Source of the DNA: Flavobacterium sp. K5-23
GTDB taxonomy: Bacteria; Bacteroidota; Bacteroidia; Flavobacteriales; Flavobacteriaceae
Assembly: GCF_023278045.1 (NCBI RefSeq)
Contig: NZ_CP056783.1
Coordinates: 2,389,501 to 2,453,500, forward strand
Reading direction: 5' to 3'
Length of the DNA: 64,000 bases
The notes below the pieces were generated by a model. The model was not told where the DNA came from. It saw nothing but the letters and a program-made list of their open reading frames with translations, and did not search any database. Shown piece after piece: positions 17,222-24,507 of the stretch. Position 1 is the first letter of the stretch. Each line of letters begins with the position of its first letter. Made by a program: the position numbers and the translations under genes.

Positions 17222-18535
17222 ATGAAGAAAATAAATGTAATAGTATTTACAGCAACTATTTTGATCTCCGCTTTTAGTTACGGTCAGGATACTTTGGCTA
17301 TTTCTAAGAGTGACCTTTGGCAAAAAGTTTCCGATAAAAACTTACAGATTAAAATTGCCAATCAGGAATTTAAATCAGCTCAAGCGGATTATAAACAATC
17401 AAATTCCCTTTTCTTACCGAATATCACGGCTTCCCACACAGCCATTTCTACCACAAATCCACTGATGGCTTTTGGATCTAAACTGAATCAGGGAATATTA
17501 ACGGCTTCCGATTTTGACCCTAGTTTATTGAACAATCCTAATCGTACTCAAAATTACGCTACTAAAATTGAGGTTTTACAACCTTTAATAAATGTGGATG
17601 GAATCTACGGTAGACAAGCTGCTAAAGCAAAAATGAATGCTTTTCAATTGCAAACAGAACGTACTAAGGAATATCTGGAACTGGAAGTCAATAAATCATT
17701 TATGGAATTGCAACTGGGGTATAAAGCTGTCGCTGTTTTAGCAAAAGCGAATACTACTGCAGATGCCAACTTGAAATTGATTAAAAATTATTTCAAACAA
17801 GGAATACTGCAAAAAACAGATTTACTTTCGGTACAAGTACGTGTAAACGAAATAAAAAACCAATTGCAATATGCAAAAAGCAATGTGCAAAACGCTTCTG
17901 ATTATTTAGCTTTTTTATTGAATGAAGACATTGGTGACAATGTTTACAAACCAACTGAAGCATTAGAAAACACGATTTCGATTATAAATAACGAAACTAA
18001 ACTTTCTGATAACAGAAAAGATATCCAGGCAATGGATCAATCAACAGAAGCGTATCAAAAGATGTTTCTTTCCAGTAAAATGAACTTTTTACCACGATTG
18101 AACGCTTTTGGTAGTTATGAATTGTATGATGATAAATTATTTGGGACAACTGCCAAAGGTTATGTTGTAGGAGCACAATTGTTATGGAATGTATTTGACG
18201 GTTTTAAATCAATAGGAAAAATGGAAAAAGCAAAAGCGGACTTTCAAAAAGCCGAGATTGAAACTCAACAATACAAAGCCAAAAGCCAATTAGAACTGAA
18301 TAAAATCAATCGTCAGATAAAAGATGCTGAAAACAAGGTCAATCTTTCTAAGTTGGATTTAGAACAATCGCAGGAAGCCTACAGAATAAGAAGCAATCGT
18401 TTTACGCAAGGGTTAGAAAAAACCACTGACTTACTGCAAGCTGAAACTCAAATGTTCAAAAAAGAATTGGAATACCTACAAGCCGTTTTTGAATACAATT
18501 TTACACAACAATATTTACAATTCTTAACGAAGTAA
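17222..18535 (+). CDS. TolC-family outer-membrane efflux channel
   Basis: A 437-residue protein with signal peptide (ends near FSYGQ) and the two-fold repeated, Gln/Lys/Glu-rich long helices typical of outer membrane efflux proteins (for instance LQIKIANQEFKSAQADYKQS and later LELNKINRQIKDAENKVNLS), separated by short strand regions that form the beta barrel (NAFGSYELYD, YVVGAQLLWNVFDG). Three copies make a channel through the outer membrane and periplasm. It opens the operon with the adaptor (18607) and RND pump (19875). No TetR-type regulator is adjacent. Confidence 0.95.
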   Translation: MKKINVIVFTATILISAFSYGQDTLAISKSDLWQKVSDKNLQIKIANQEFKSAQADYKQSNSLFLPNITASHTAISTTNPLMAFGSKLNQGILTASDFDPSLLNNPNRTQNYATKIEVLQPLINVDGIYGRQAAKAKMNAFQLQTERTKEYLELEVNKSFMELQLGYKAVAVLAKANTTADANLKLIKNYFKQGILQKTDLLSVQVRVNEIKNQLQYAKSNVQNASDYLAFLLNEDIGDNVYKPTEALENTISIINNETKLSDNRKDIQAMDQSTEAYQKMFLSSKMNFLPRLNAFGSYELYDDKLFGTTAKGYVVGAQLLWNVFDGFKSIGKMEKAKADFQKAEIETQQYKAKSQLELNKINRQIKDAENKVNLSKLDLEQSQEAYRIRSNRFTQGLEKTTDLLQAETQMFKKELEYLQAVFEYNFTQQYLQFLTK

Positions 18536-18606
18536 AAGGTAGAAAAAAGAGTAAAGAATATAGATCAAAGAACATAGAAGAAAGACAAAAATTCAAACGA
18601 AAAATC

Positions 18607-19686
18607 ATGAAAAAAATAATATCACTAATTTCAATCTCCCTTTTTATTTTAACATCCTGCAAGGGAGAAAAAAAAGAAGCTGTAACTGAATCTCCTGCAA
18701 TTGCTGTAAAAGTTAGCGGAGTTTCAGAAAATGACAACAGTCCATTTGTAAGTGCAAGTGGAAAAATTGAAGCTGAGAACAGTGCTGATTTAAGTACTCG
18801 AATGATGGGTTATGTAACTAAAGTTTATGTAACAGTAGGGCAAAAAGTAAATGCTGGTCAATCATTAGTTAGTATAAATAATACTGACTTACAAGCTAAA
18901 AAAGCACAAGTAGACGCAAGTGTTCTTCAGGCTACTGCGGGTTACAATAGCGCCAAAAAGGACTATGATCGTTTTGTGAATTTATTCAAACAACAAAGTG
19001 CTTCGCAAAAAGAATTAGACGATATGACTGCTCGTTACGAGATGGCCAAAGCTGGACTTGAAGGAGCAAAACAAATGCGAAATGAAGTTTTGGCACAGTT
19101 CAATTATTCTAATATTACGGCTCCGTTTTCAGGTGTTGTGACTAATACTTTTGTAAAAGAAGGAGATATGGCAAACCCAGGAATGCCTTTAGTAAGCGTT
19201 GAAGGAGCTTCAAAACTACAAGTGACTGCTATGGTTTCTGAAAGTGACATTACGGAAATTAAAAAAGGAATGCCGGTAAAAGTTTTAGTAAAATCATCCA
19301 ACAAAAACTTAACTGGAAAAGTGAGCGAAGTGAGTGTATCAGCTAAAAATACGGGCGGTCAGTATTTAGTGAAAATAAATTTAGATAAAACCGATAGTTC
19401 TATCTTATCTGGGATGTTTGTTAATGTTCAATTTCCTGTTGAAAATAAAGTAAGTACTACTTCAAATAATATGGTTTTGGTTCCTGAAAGTGCTTTGGTA
19501 AAACAAGGACAACTTACCGGAATATATACAATAGGAAATGAAAATATTGCCATTCTAAGATGGTTGCGTACAGGAAAAACTTTTGGGAATCAAGTAGAAA
19601 TATTATCTGGATTATCAGCCGATGAGAAATACATCGTATCAGCCGAAGGGAAATTGTTTAATGGAGCGAAAGTTAGTGTTCAGTAA
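18607..19686 (+). CDS. RND efflux periplasmic adaptor (membrane fusion protein), lipoprotein
   Basis: The 359-residue protein has a lipoprotein signal (LFILTSC, C18) anchoring it to the inner membrane. The order is that of the HlyD/MexA family: a first lipoyl half (GYVTKVYVTVGQKVNAGQSL), a helical hairpin with coiled-coil character (ASVLQATAGYNSAKKDYDRF onward), a second lipoyl half (ITAPFSGVVTNTFVKEGDMA), then beta-barrel and membrane-proximal domains. It joins the RND pump to the TolC-like channel. The stop codon lies inside a 26-base repeat (19681-19706) that recurs inverted at 32685-32710. Confidence 0.95.
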   Translation: MKKIISLISISLFILTSCKGEKKEAVTESPAIAVKVSGVSENDNSPFVSASGKIEAENSADLSTRMMGYVTKVYVTVGQKVNAGQSLVSINNTDLQAKKAQVDASVLQATAGYNSAKKDYDRFVNLFKQQSASQKELDDMTARYEMAKAGLEGAKQMRNEVLAQFNYSNITAPFSGVVTNTFVKEGDMANPGMPLVSVEGASKLQVTAMVSESDITEIKKGMPVKVLVKSSNKNLTGKVSEVSVSAKNTGGQYLVKINLDKTDSSILSGMFVNVQFPVENKVSTTSNNMVLVPESALVKQGQLTGIYTIGNENIAILRWLRTGKTFGNQVEILSGLSADEKYIVSAEGKLFNGAKVSVQ

Positions 19687-19706
19687 TCAGTTTTTAGTGT
19701 TCAGTC
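19681..19706 (+). repeat. 26-base dispersed repeat overlapping the adaptor stop codon
   Basis: Starts CAGTAATCAG and ends GTGTTCAGTC; the reverse complement matches 32685-32710 at 25 of 26 positions. The TAA stop of the adaptor gene is part of the repeat. Confidence 0.75.
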
Positions 19707-19730
19707 GAATTAAAAAATAGTCCTTTAATA

Positions 19731-19860
19731 CTGCGTGAGGGATAGCAGTGGAAATCCTTTTTCGTCAGTTCGAGTTTCCGCTTTTTAGCGGAAGTATCGA
19801 GAACACGAAAATGATTGAAACGAATAGCCCGACCCGACCTTTTGAGAGGGTCACGCCCAA
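19731..19860 (-). repeat. Dispersed element, long form, copy C (inside the efflux operon)
   Basis: On the minus strand this 130-base element has the same conserved flanks as copy A (GCTATTCGTTTCAATC from 19828 to 19813; GGATTTCCACTGCTATC from 19757 to 19741). Its centre is a long hairpin tipped by TTCCGCT / AGCGGAA (19776-19782 with 19787-19793) and extended by GTTCGA/TCGAGAAC and TTTTCGT/ACGAAAA segments. The outer ends GCGTGA (19733-19738) and TCACGC (19851-19856) are complementary, and GACCC/GGGTC (19831-19835, 19848-19852) forms a competing small hairpin. It fills the gap between adaptor and pump genes and ends 14 bases before the pump start. It may be a structured RNA or a REP/MITE-like element. 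Confidence 0.85.
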
Positions 19861-19874
19861 ATAAATAAAAAATT

Positions 19875-22800
19875 ATGCAAGAAGGAATTTCAGGTAAAAT
19901 TGCCCATTTTTTCATCAACTCAAAACTAACCATTTTGATGATGGTTGCTTTGATGATCATTGGTGTCTATAGTTCTTTTCTCATTCCAAGAGAAGAAGAA
20001 CCACAAATTAATGTTCCTATGGCCGACGTAATGGTGGGTTATCCAGGAGCGAGTCCTACTGAAGTGGAAAGTCGTGTGGCAAAACCTCTTGAGAAAATTA
20101 TCTCTAATATTAAAGGGGTGGAGCACGTGCATACGATGGCGATGAATGGTCAAGCAATGCTTATTGTTCAGTTTTATGTAGGTCAAGATGTGGAGCGTTC
20201 GTATGTGAAATTATATGACGAACTGGCAAAACACGAAGATATGTTCCCAAAAGGAGTGTACAAACCTATGGTTAAAACACGTTCTATTGATGATGTTCCT
20301 ATGCTTGGAATAACGCTATGGAGTGAAAAAATGGATGATTTTCAATTACGCCAAATTGCGGAAGAAGTGACATCGGAAATTGAAAAAGTGAAGGATGTTG
20401 CCATTACCAAAGAAATTGGTGGAAGAAGTAGAACGCTGAAAGTGGTTCTGGACAAAGATAAAATGGCTGAGAATGGCATTGATGCTTTAGGGATTATGCA
20501 AATGATTCAGGCAAATAACAGCAGTTCTCAATCGGGTAATTTTGTCAATAACGATCAAGAATATTTAATTACTACCGGGAAATTCTTAACATCGGCAGAC
20601 GATGTAGAAAATCTTGTTGTGGGTGTGAATAAAAATAGGCCTGTTTATTTGAAACAAGTTGCCACAATTCAGGATGGTCCTTCGACAGCCAAAAGTTATG
20701 TGTCTTTTGGATACGGAAAAACAAACGATAAATTTAAAACAGCACAATCTGAATATCCTGCGGTTACCATTTCTATTGGTAAAGTAAAAGGAGCAGATGC
20801 AATGAAAATTTCGGAGAAAATCATTGAAAAAGTTGAACATTTAAAGTCGAATTTAATTCCGAATGACGTTCATGTTGAAGTAACTCGTAATTACGGAGAA
20901 ACGGCTTCTGATAAAGTAGGTGAATTGTTATTACACCTTGGTATTGCTATTTTGGCGGTTACATTCTTAGTGATGTTGGCTATGGGATGGCGTGGTGGAT
21001 TAGTTGTTTTCTTCTCGGTTCCACTGACTTTTGCATTGACTTTATTCAGTTATTATATGCTGGATTATACGCTGAATCGTATTACCCTTTTTGCCTTAGT
21101 TTTTGTGGTGGGAATTGTTGTCGATGACAGTATTATTATTGCAGAGAATATGCACAGGCATTTCAAGATGAAACGATTGCCCTTTAAACAAGCAGCAATT
21201 TATGCGATAAATGAAGTAGGGAATCCAACGATTTTAGCAACATTTACGGTTATTGCAGCTATTCTGCCTATGGCATTTGTATCTGGAATGATGGGGCCAT
21301 ATATGAGCCCGATGCCTATAGGTGCTTCGATTGCAATGATTTTATCACTGTTTGTGGCATTGACGGTAACTCCTTATTTAGGATATCATTTATTACAAGA
21401 AAAAGATACGCAAGAACATAAAGAAGCCGAAGGTTTAGAAACCAGTTTTATATATAAAATGTACAATAAACTGGAGCGTCCTTTCTTAGAAAGCAGTATG
21501 AAGAGAAAAGTGCTTCTGGGAGTTACTGTTTTATTGTTATTCGGTTCGATTGCTATGTTCTTTACTCAATCCGTTTTAGTTAAAATGTTACCTTTTGATA
21601 ACAAAAACGAATTCCAAATTGTTATTGATATGCCTGAAGGTACAACGCTGGAAAGAACATCGGCGGTTACTAAGGAAATTGCTCAATATCTGTCAACTAA
21701 GCCAGAAGTAGTCAATTACCAAAACTACATTGGTACATCGGCACCAATTACTTTCAATGGATTAGTGCGTCATTATGATTTGCGTGGTGGAAGCAATATG
21801 GCTGATATCCAAGTGAATTTATTGCACAAAGAAGATCGAAAGTTACAAAGTCATGATATCGCAAAAGAGCTGCGTCCTGAAATTCAGAAAATAGCACAAA
21901 AGTATGGTGCAAATGTAAAAATTATTGAAGTTCCGCCAGGGCCTCCAGTATTGTCAACATTAGTGGCAGAGATATATGGACCGGACTATAATGAACAAAT
22001 AAAAGTGGCTGATCAGGTAAAAGGGATTCTTCAAAAAACGGAAGGAATTGTAGATATTGATTGGACAGTTGAAGACAATCAAGTAGAATACAAGTTGGAA
22101 GTGGACAAAGAAAAAGCAATGCTAAATGGGATTGCACCACAACAAATTGTTGGGAATTTGACCTATTTATTAAAAGAATATCCCGTTTCTAATTTATATG
22201 ATGAAAATTCGAATGATAATGTAGGTATTGTTCTTTCGCTTGACGATAAAGACAAAACAAGTTTGCAAGACATTCAGAACCTTAAAATAAAAGGAAATCA
22301 AGGGAATATGATTCCGGTGAGTGATTTGGTTAAAGTAAAAACAGGAACACTTGAAAAAACCATTTATAGAAAAGACCAAAAGCGAGTTGTTTATGTAACG
22401 GCTGATATGGCTGGAGCTTTAGAAAGTCCCGTGTATGCTATTCTTGGAATGGATAAAGAATTGCAAAAAATAAAATTACCAAAAGGATATAAGATCAATG
22501 AGCTTTATATGGAGCAACCTTCAGACGAAAGTGATTTTACGGTAAAATGGGATGGTGAATGGCAAATTACCTTGGAAGTGTTCCGTGATTTAGGTGTTGC
22601 CTTTATGGTTGTAATCGTCATCATCTATATGTTGATTGTGGGTTGGTTTCAAAACTTCAAAACGCCAATTGTGATGATGCTTGCGATTCCGTTATCCTTA
22701 ATCGGGATTGTATTAGGGCACTGGGTATTAGGAGCGTTCTTTACGGCGACTTCGTTTATTGGTATGATTGCTTTGGCAGGTGTTATGGTCAGGAACTCGG

Positions 22801-23117
22801 TCTTACTTATCGATTTTATCGAAATACGACTGAATGATGGTGTGCCTTTGAAAGAAGCTATTATTGAAGCTGGAGCGGTTAGAACAACCCCTATTTTGTT
22901 AACTACCGGAGCGGTTGTAATAGGTGCGTCAATCATATTGTTTGATCCTATTTTCCAAGGATTGGCAATTTCATTAGTAGCTGGAGCAATTGTTTCCACA
23001 ATACTTACATTAATTGTGGTGCCGTTGATTTATTATATAACGGAGAGAAAGAAGTGGGAATCCTCCCCCAACCCCTCCGAAGGAGGGGAGTCAGAAACCA
23101 ATACTCATAATTCATAA
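19875..23117 (+). CDS. RND efflux transporter permease (AcrB/HAE family)
   Basis: The 1080-residue protein has the duplicated RND architecture: one membrane helix, a large periplasmic loop, a helix bundle, a second large loop and a second bundle. The proton-relay aspartates D417 and D418 are in GIVVDDSIIIAENMHRH; the second half shows SLIGIVLGHWVLGAFFTATS and MIALAGVMVRNSVLLIDFIE. It exports drugs, bile-like detergents or metabolites by proton antiport with its adaptor and TolC partners; the substrate is not readable. The last residues after ITERKKWE (SSPNPSEGGES and on) are not native RND sequence: they are the translation of a GC-rich palindromic repeat (23061-23092). Confidence 0.96.
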   Translation: MQEGISGKIAHFFINSKLTILMMVALMIIGVYSSFLIPREEEPQINVPMADVMVGYPGASPTEVESRVAKPLEKIISNIKGVEHVHTMAMNGQAMLIVQFYVGQDVERSYVKLYDELAKHEDMFPKGVYKPMVKTRSIDDVPMLGITLWSEKMDDFQLRQIAEEVTSEIEKVKDVAITKEIGGRSRTLKVVLDKDKMAENGIDALGIMQMIQANNSSSQSGNFVNNDQEYLITTGKFLTSADDVENLVVGVNKNRPVYLKQVATIQDGPSTAKSYVSFGYGKTNDKFKTAQSEYPAVTISIGKVKGADAMKISEKIIEKVEHLKSNLIPNDVHVEVTRNYGETASDKVGELLLHLGIAILAVTFLVMLAMGWRGGLVVFFSVPLTFALTLFSYYMLDYTLNRITLFALVFVVGIVVDDSIIIAENMHRHFKMKRLPFKQAAIYAINEVGNPTILATFTVIAAILPMAFVSGMMGPYMSPMPIGASIAMILSLFVALTVTPYLGYHLLQEKDTQEHKEAEGLETSFIYKMYNKLERPFLESSMKRKVLLGVTVLLLFGSIAMFFTQSVLVKMLPFDNKNEFQIVIDMPEGTTLERTSAVTKEIAQYLSTKPEVVNYQNYIGTSAPITFNGLVRHYDLRGGSNMADIQVNLLHKEDRKLQSHDIAKELRPEIQKIAQKYGANVKIIEVPPGPPVLSTLVAEIYGPDYNEQIKVADQVKGILQKTEGIVDIDWTVEDNQVEYKLEVDKEKAMLNGIAPQQIVGNLTYLLKEYPVSNLYDENSNDNVGIVLSLDDKDKTSLQDIQNLKIKGNQGNMIPVSDLVKVKTGTLEKTIYRKDQKRVVYVTADMAGALESPVYAILGMDKELQKIKLPKGYKINELYMEQPSDESDFTVKWDGEWQITLEVFRDLGVAFMVVIVIIYMLIVGWFQNFKTPIVMMLAIPLSLIGIVLGHWVLGAFFTATSFIGMIALAGVMVRNSVLLIDFIEIRLNDGVPLKEAIIEAGAVRTTPILLTTGAVVIGASIILFDPIFQGLAISLVAGAIVSTILTLIVVPLIYYITERKKWESSPNPSEGGESETNTHNS
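23061..23092 (+). repeat. GC-rich palindromic repeat inside the 3' end of the RND pump gene
   Basis: CCCCTCC (23072-23078) pairs with GGAGGGG (23082-23088) around a GAA loop. Read in reverse it matches the core of the tandem repeat at 5962-6079 (GTCCCCCTCTCC then GGAGAGGG, against GACTCCCCTCC then GGAGGGG). The sequence is in frame and encodes SSPNPSEGGES. Confidence 0.85.
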
Positions 23118-23128
23118 CTCATAATTGT

Positions 23129-23434
23129 ATGAAGCTACTAATCATAACAGCCATAGCGGCATTTGACAAAGACATCAAAAAAATGCTGAAGCTGGCAGAT
23201 GTAAAAACCTTTACATACAAAGAGGTAATTGGATTCAAAGATTTATCTGAAGAAGCTATTGAAAGTAATTGGTTTGGAAGCGAAATGAATGAAAATGAAT
23301 CGGTACTTTATTATGCTTTTATAAAGAAAGAAAAAGTGGATCCGTTTTTTGAACTTGTAAATAAATTTAATGGGGAACAGGAAAGTTTATCCAATATTCA
23401 TATCGCCGTATTAAACATTGAAAAATCAAATTAA
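23129..23434 (+). CDS. Small PII-like protein of the efflux operon
   Basis: A 101-residue cytoplasmic protein that starts 11 bases after the pump stop. The pattern, a first strand (MKLLIITAIAAF), a helix (DKDIKKMLKLA), strands (VKTFTYKEVIGF and SVLYYAFIKKE), a helix (KVDPFFELVNKFN) and a last strand (NIHIAVLNIEKS), is that of a ferredoxin-like PII/DUF3240 fold. Such small proteins accompany some metal-type RND pumps, where regulatory binding of nucleotide or metal is suspected. The assignment rests on fold pattern and position, not on a firm motif. Confidence 0.65.
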   Translation: MKLLIITAIAAFDKDIKKMLKLADVKTFTYKEVIGFKDLSEEAIESNWFGSEMNENESVLYYAFIKKEKVDPFFELVNKFNGEQESLSNIHIAVLNIEKSN

Positions 23435-23449
23435 TAACATTTAATTTAG

Positions 23450-23481
23450 AGGAGGAGATTACTTCGTACCTCGCAATAACA
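23450..23481 (+). repeat. Short dispersed intergenic repeat
   Basis: The sequence AGGAGATTACTTCGTACC followed by TCGCAATAAC resembles a widespread intergenic motif (GGAGATTGCTTCGT..CCTCGCAATGAC) that I know from Flavobacterium and other genomes. Only this copy is visible in the window. It lies directly before the DUF2892 gene. Confidence 0.5.
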
Positions 23482-23483
23482 GT

Positions 23484-23669
23484 ATGAAAAATAAAGTTTT
23501 TAGAATTTTAGTGGGCTCATTTATTTTAATCAGTTTGCTATTGACAAATTATGTAGATCAAAACTGGTTGTGGTTTACGGTATTTATAGGAGTCAATTTA
23601 ATTCAATCTGGTTTTACTAAATGGTGTTTATTGGAAACTATTTTGTCCAAATTAGGATTAAAAGACTAA
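23484..23669 (+). CDS. DUF2892-family small membrane protein
   Basis: Only 61 residues with two hydrophobic helices (about 6-22 and 27-46) and the family pattern GSFILISLLL, then WLWFTVFIGVNLIQSGFTKW followed by a cysteine and the short amphipathic end LSKLGLKD. DUF2892 (YgaP transmembrane-like) proteins often accompany sulfur or heavy-metal handling genes, usually with CP after the second helix; here it is CL. It is the last gene of the efflux operon, before a double terminator. Confidence 0.82.
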   Translation: MKNKVFRILVGSFILISLLLTNYVDQNWLWFTVFIGVNLIQSGFTKWCLLETILSKLGLKD

Positions 23670-23686
23670 TGACATCAGATTATTAT

Positions 23687-23780
23687 TTTATGGCTTTTGA
23701 TGTAATTTATACCACAAAAGCCATAAAATAATTTAATAGTATTTCCTTTATTAGTATTCAAAGGGAATACTATTTTTTTT
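23687..23780 (+). terminator. Two successive hairpins between convergent operons, bidirectional terminator
   Basis: Hairpin 1 is a perfect 13-bp stem (TTTATGGCTTTTG 23687-23699 with CAAAAGCCATAAA 23715-23727). Hairpin 2 pairs 23735-23749 (AATAGTATTTCCTTT) with 23760-23774 with one mismatch and is followed by T8. Hairpin 2 overlaps the last codons of the convergent lysoplasmalogenase gene (ends 23770), and its A/T-rich borders can serve both directions. Confidence 0.85.
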
Positions 23781-24441
23781 GATTCAATTTTAAAATCCCA
23801 ATAACAATAAGATACTGAGCCAAAAGATAAGTGGCCATTATGAAAAACGAACTCCATATAACTGGTTCGTAAAATTTATTGAAAGCAAGAATACTGTCAG
23901 AGGTTACAAAAAACACTGCGCCCAATAGTATGTAGTTATTAGCTGGTTTTCCCCAAATAAAATAACCTTTAAAGGCAAATAAAAGCATAGTTGAAATAAC
24001 CATAGCATAAACAAACACCGGAATTTTTAAATCCCCAAGGTTTGGAAATAATACGGCCAACATCACCATTAAATAAACTATAATTGCTGTTATTCCAATC
24101 CAATAGATAGCTTTGTTTTTCTTTCGGATAGTTTTTAATTGCTTGCTGAATAAAATTATATAGACAATATGAGAGATAAGAAAAGCGATCAATCCTAAAA
24201 TAAAATAAATTTCAGCAGTGTCTGCAAATAACAAAATAATATCTCCTATCCACGAAAAAGTTAGGGCTGCCAAAAGTATGTTTTTGGTTGTGAAATATTC
24301 CTGATTATATACTGCCAAGATTAGAAACGGAATCAAAAATGGTTTCATAAACCAAGCAATATCTTCTCTGCCGGTCAGGATAACAAAAAGATAAATAGCA
24401 CTAAATCCAATAAAGCTTTTTAAGAGTAGATTGCCCTTCAT
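23770..24441 (-). CDS. Lysoplasmalogenase (YhhN/TMEM86 family)
   Basis: A 223-residue membrane protein with about seven to eight helices. The YhhN signatures are present: FMKPFLIPFL, SWIGDIILL with conserved D67, HIVYIILF, and TSDSILAFNKF with conserved D182; these two aspartates are the candidate catalytic pair. The family hydrolyses the vinyl-ether bond of lysoplasmalogens, releasing an aldehyde. It lies 66 bases downstream of the AGMO-like gene on the same strand, which points to a shared role in ether-lipid turnover. Confidence 0.92.
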   Translation of the reverse strand: MKGNLLLKSFIGFSAIYLFVILTGREDIAWFMKPFLIPFLILAVYNQEYFTTKNILLAALTFSWIGDIILLFADTAEIYFILGLIAFLISHIVYIILFSKQLKTIRKKNKAIYWIGITAIIVYLMVMLAVLFPNLGDLKIPVFVYAMVISTMLLFAFKGYFIWGKPANNYILLGAVFFVTSDSILAFNKFYEPVIWSSFFIMATYLLAQYLIVIGILKLNQKK

Positions 24442-24478
24442 AACTATATTTTAAAAATTAATTTTTTGTTTTTTTGAT

Positions 24479-24486
24479 CAAAACTA
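24479..24486 (-). promoter_or_regulatory. Possible -7 box for the lysoplasmalogenase gene
   Basis: TAGTTTTG on the minus strand matches TAnnTTTG and lies 38 bases before the ATG at 24441. It suggests the gene may have its own promoter besides read-through from the upstream gene. No certain -33 box. Confidence 0.4.
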
Positions 24487-24507
24487 AATGTATGTCAACA
24501 ATATGAT

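Noticed and set aside
22649..22999. Minus-strand 116-residue open frame
   Set aside because: Exact antisense of the second helix bundle of the RND pump; hydrophobic shadow of a real coding region.
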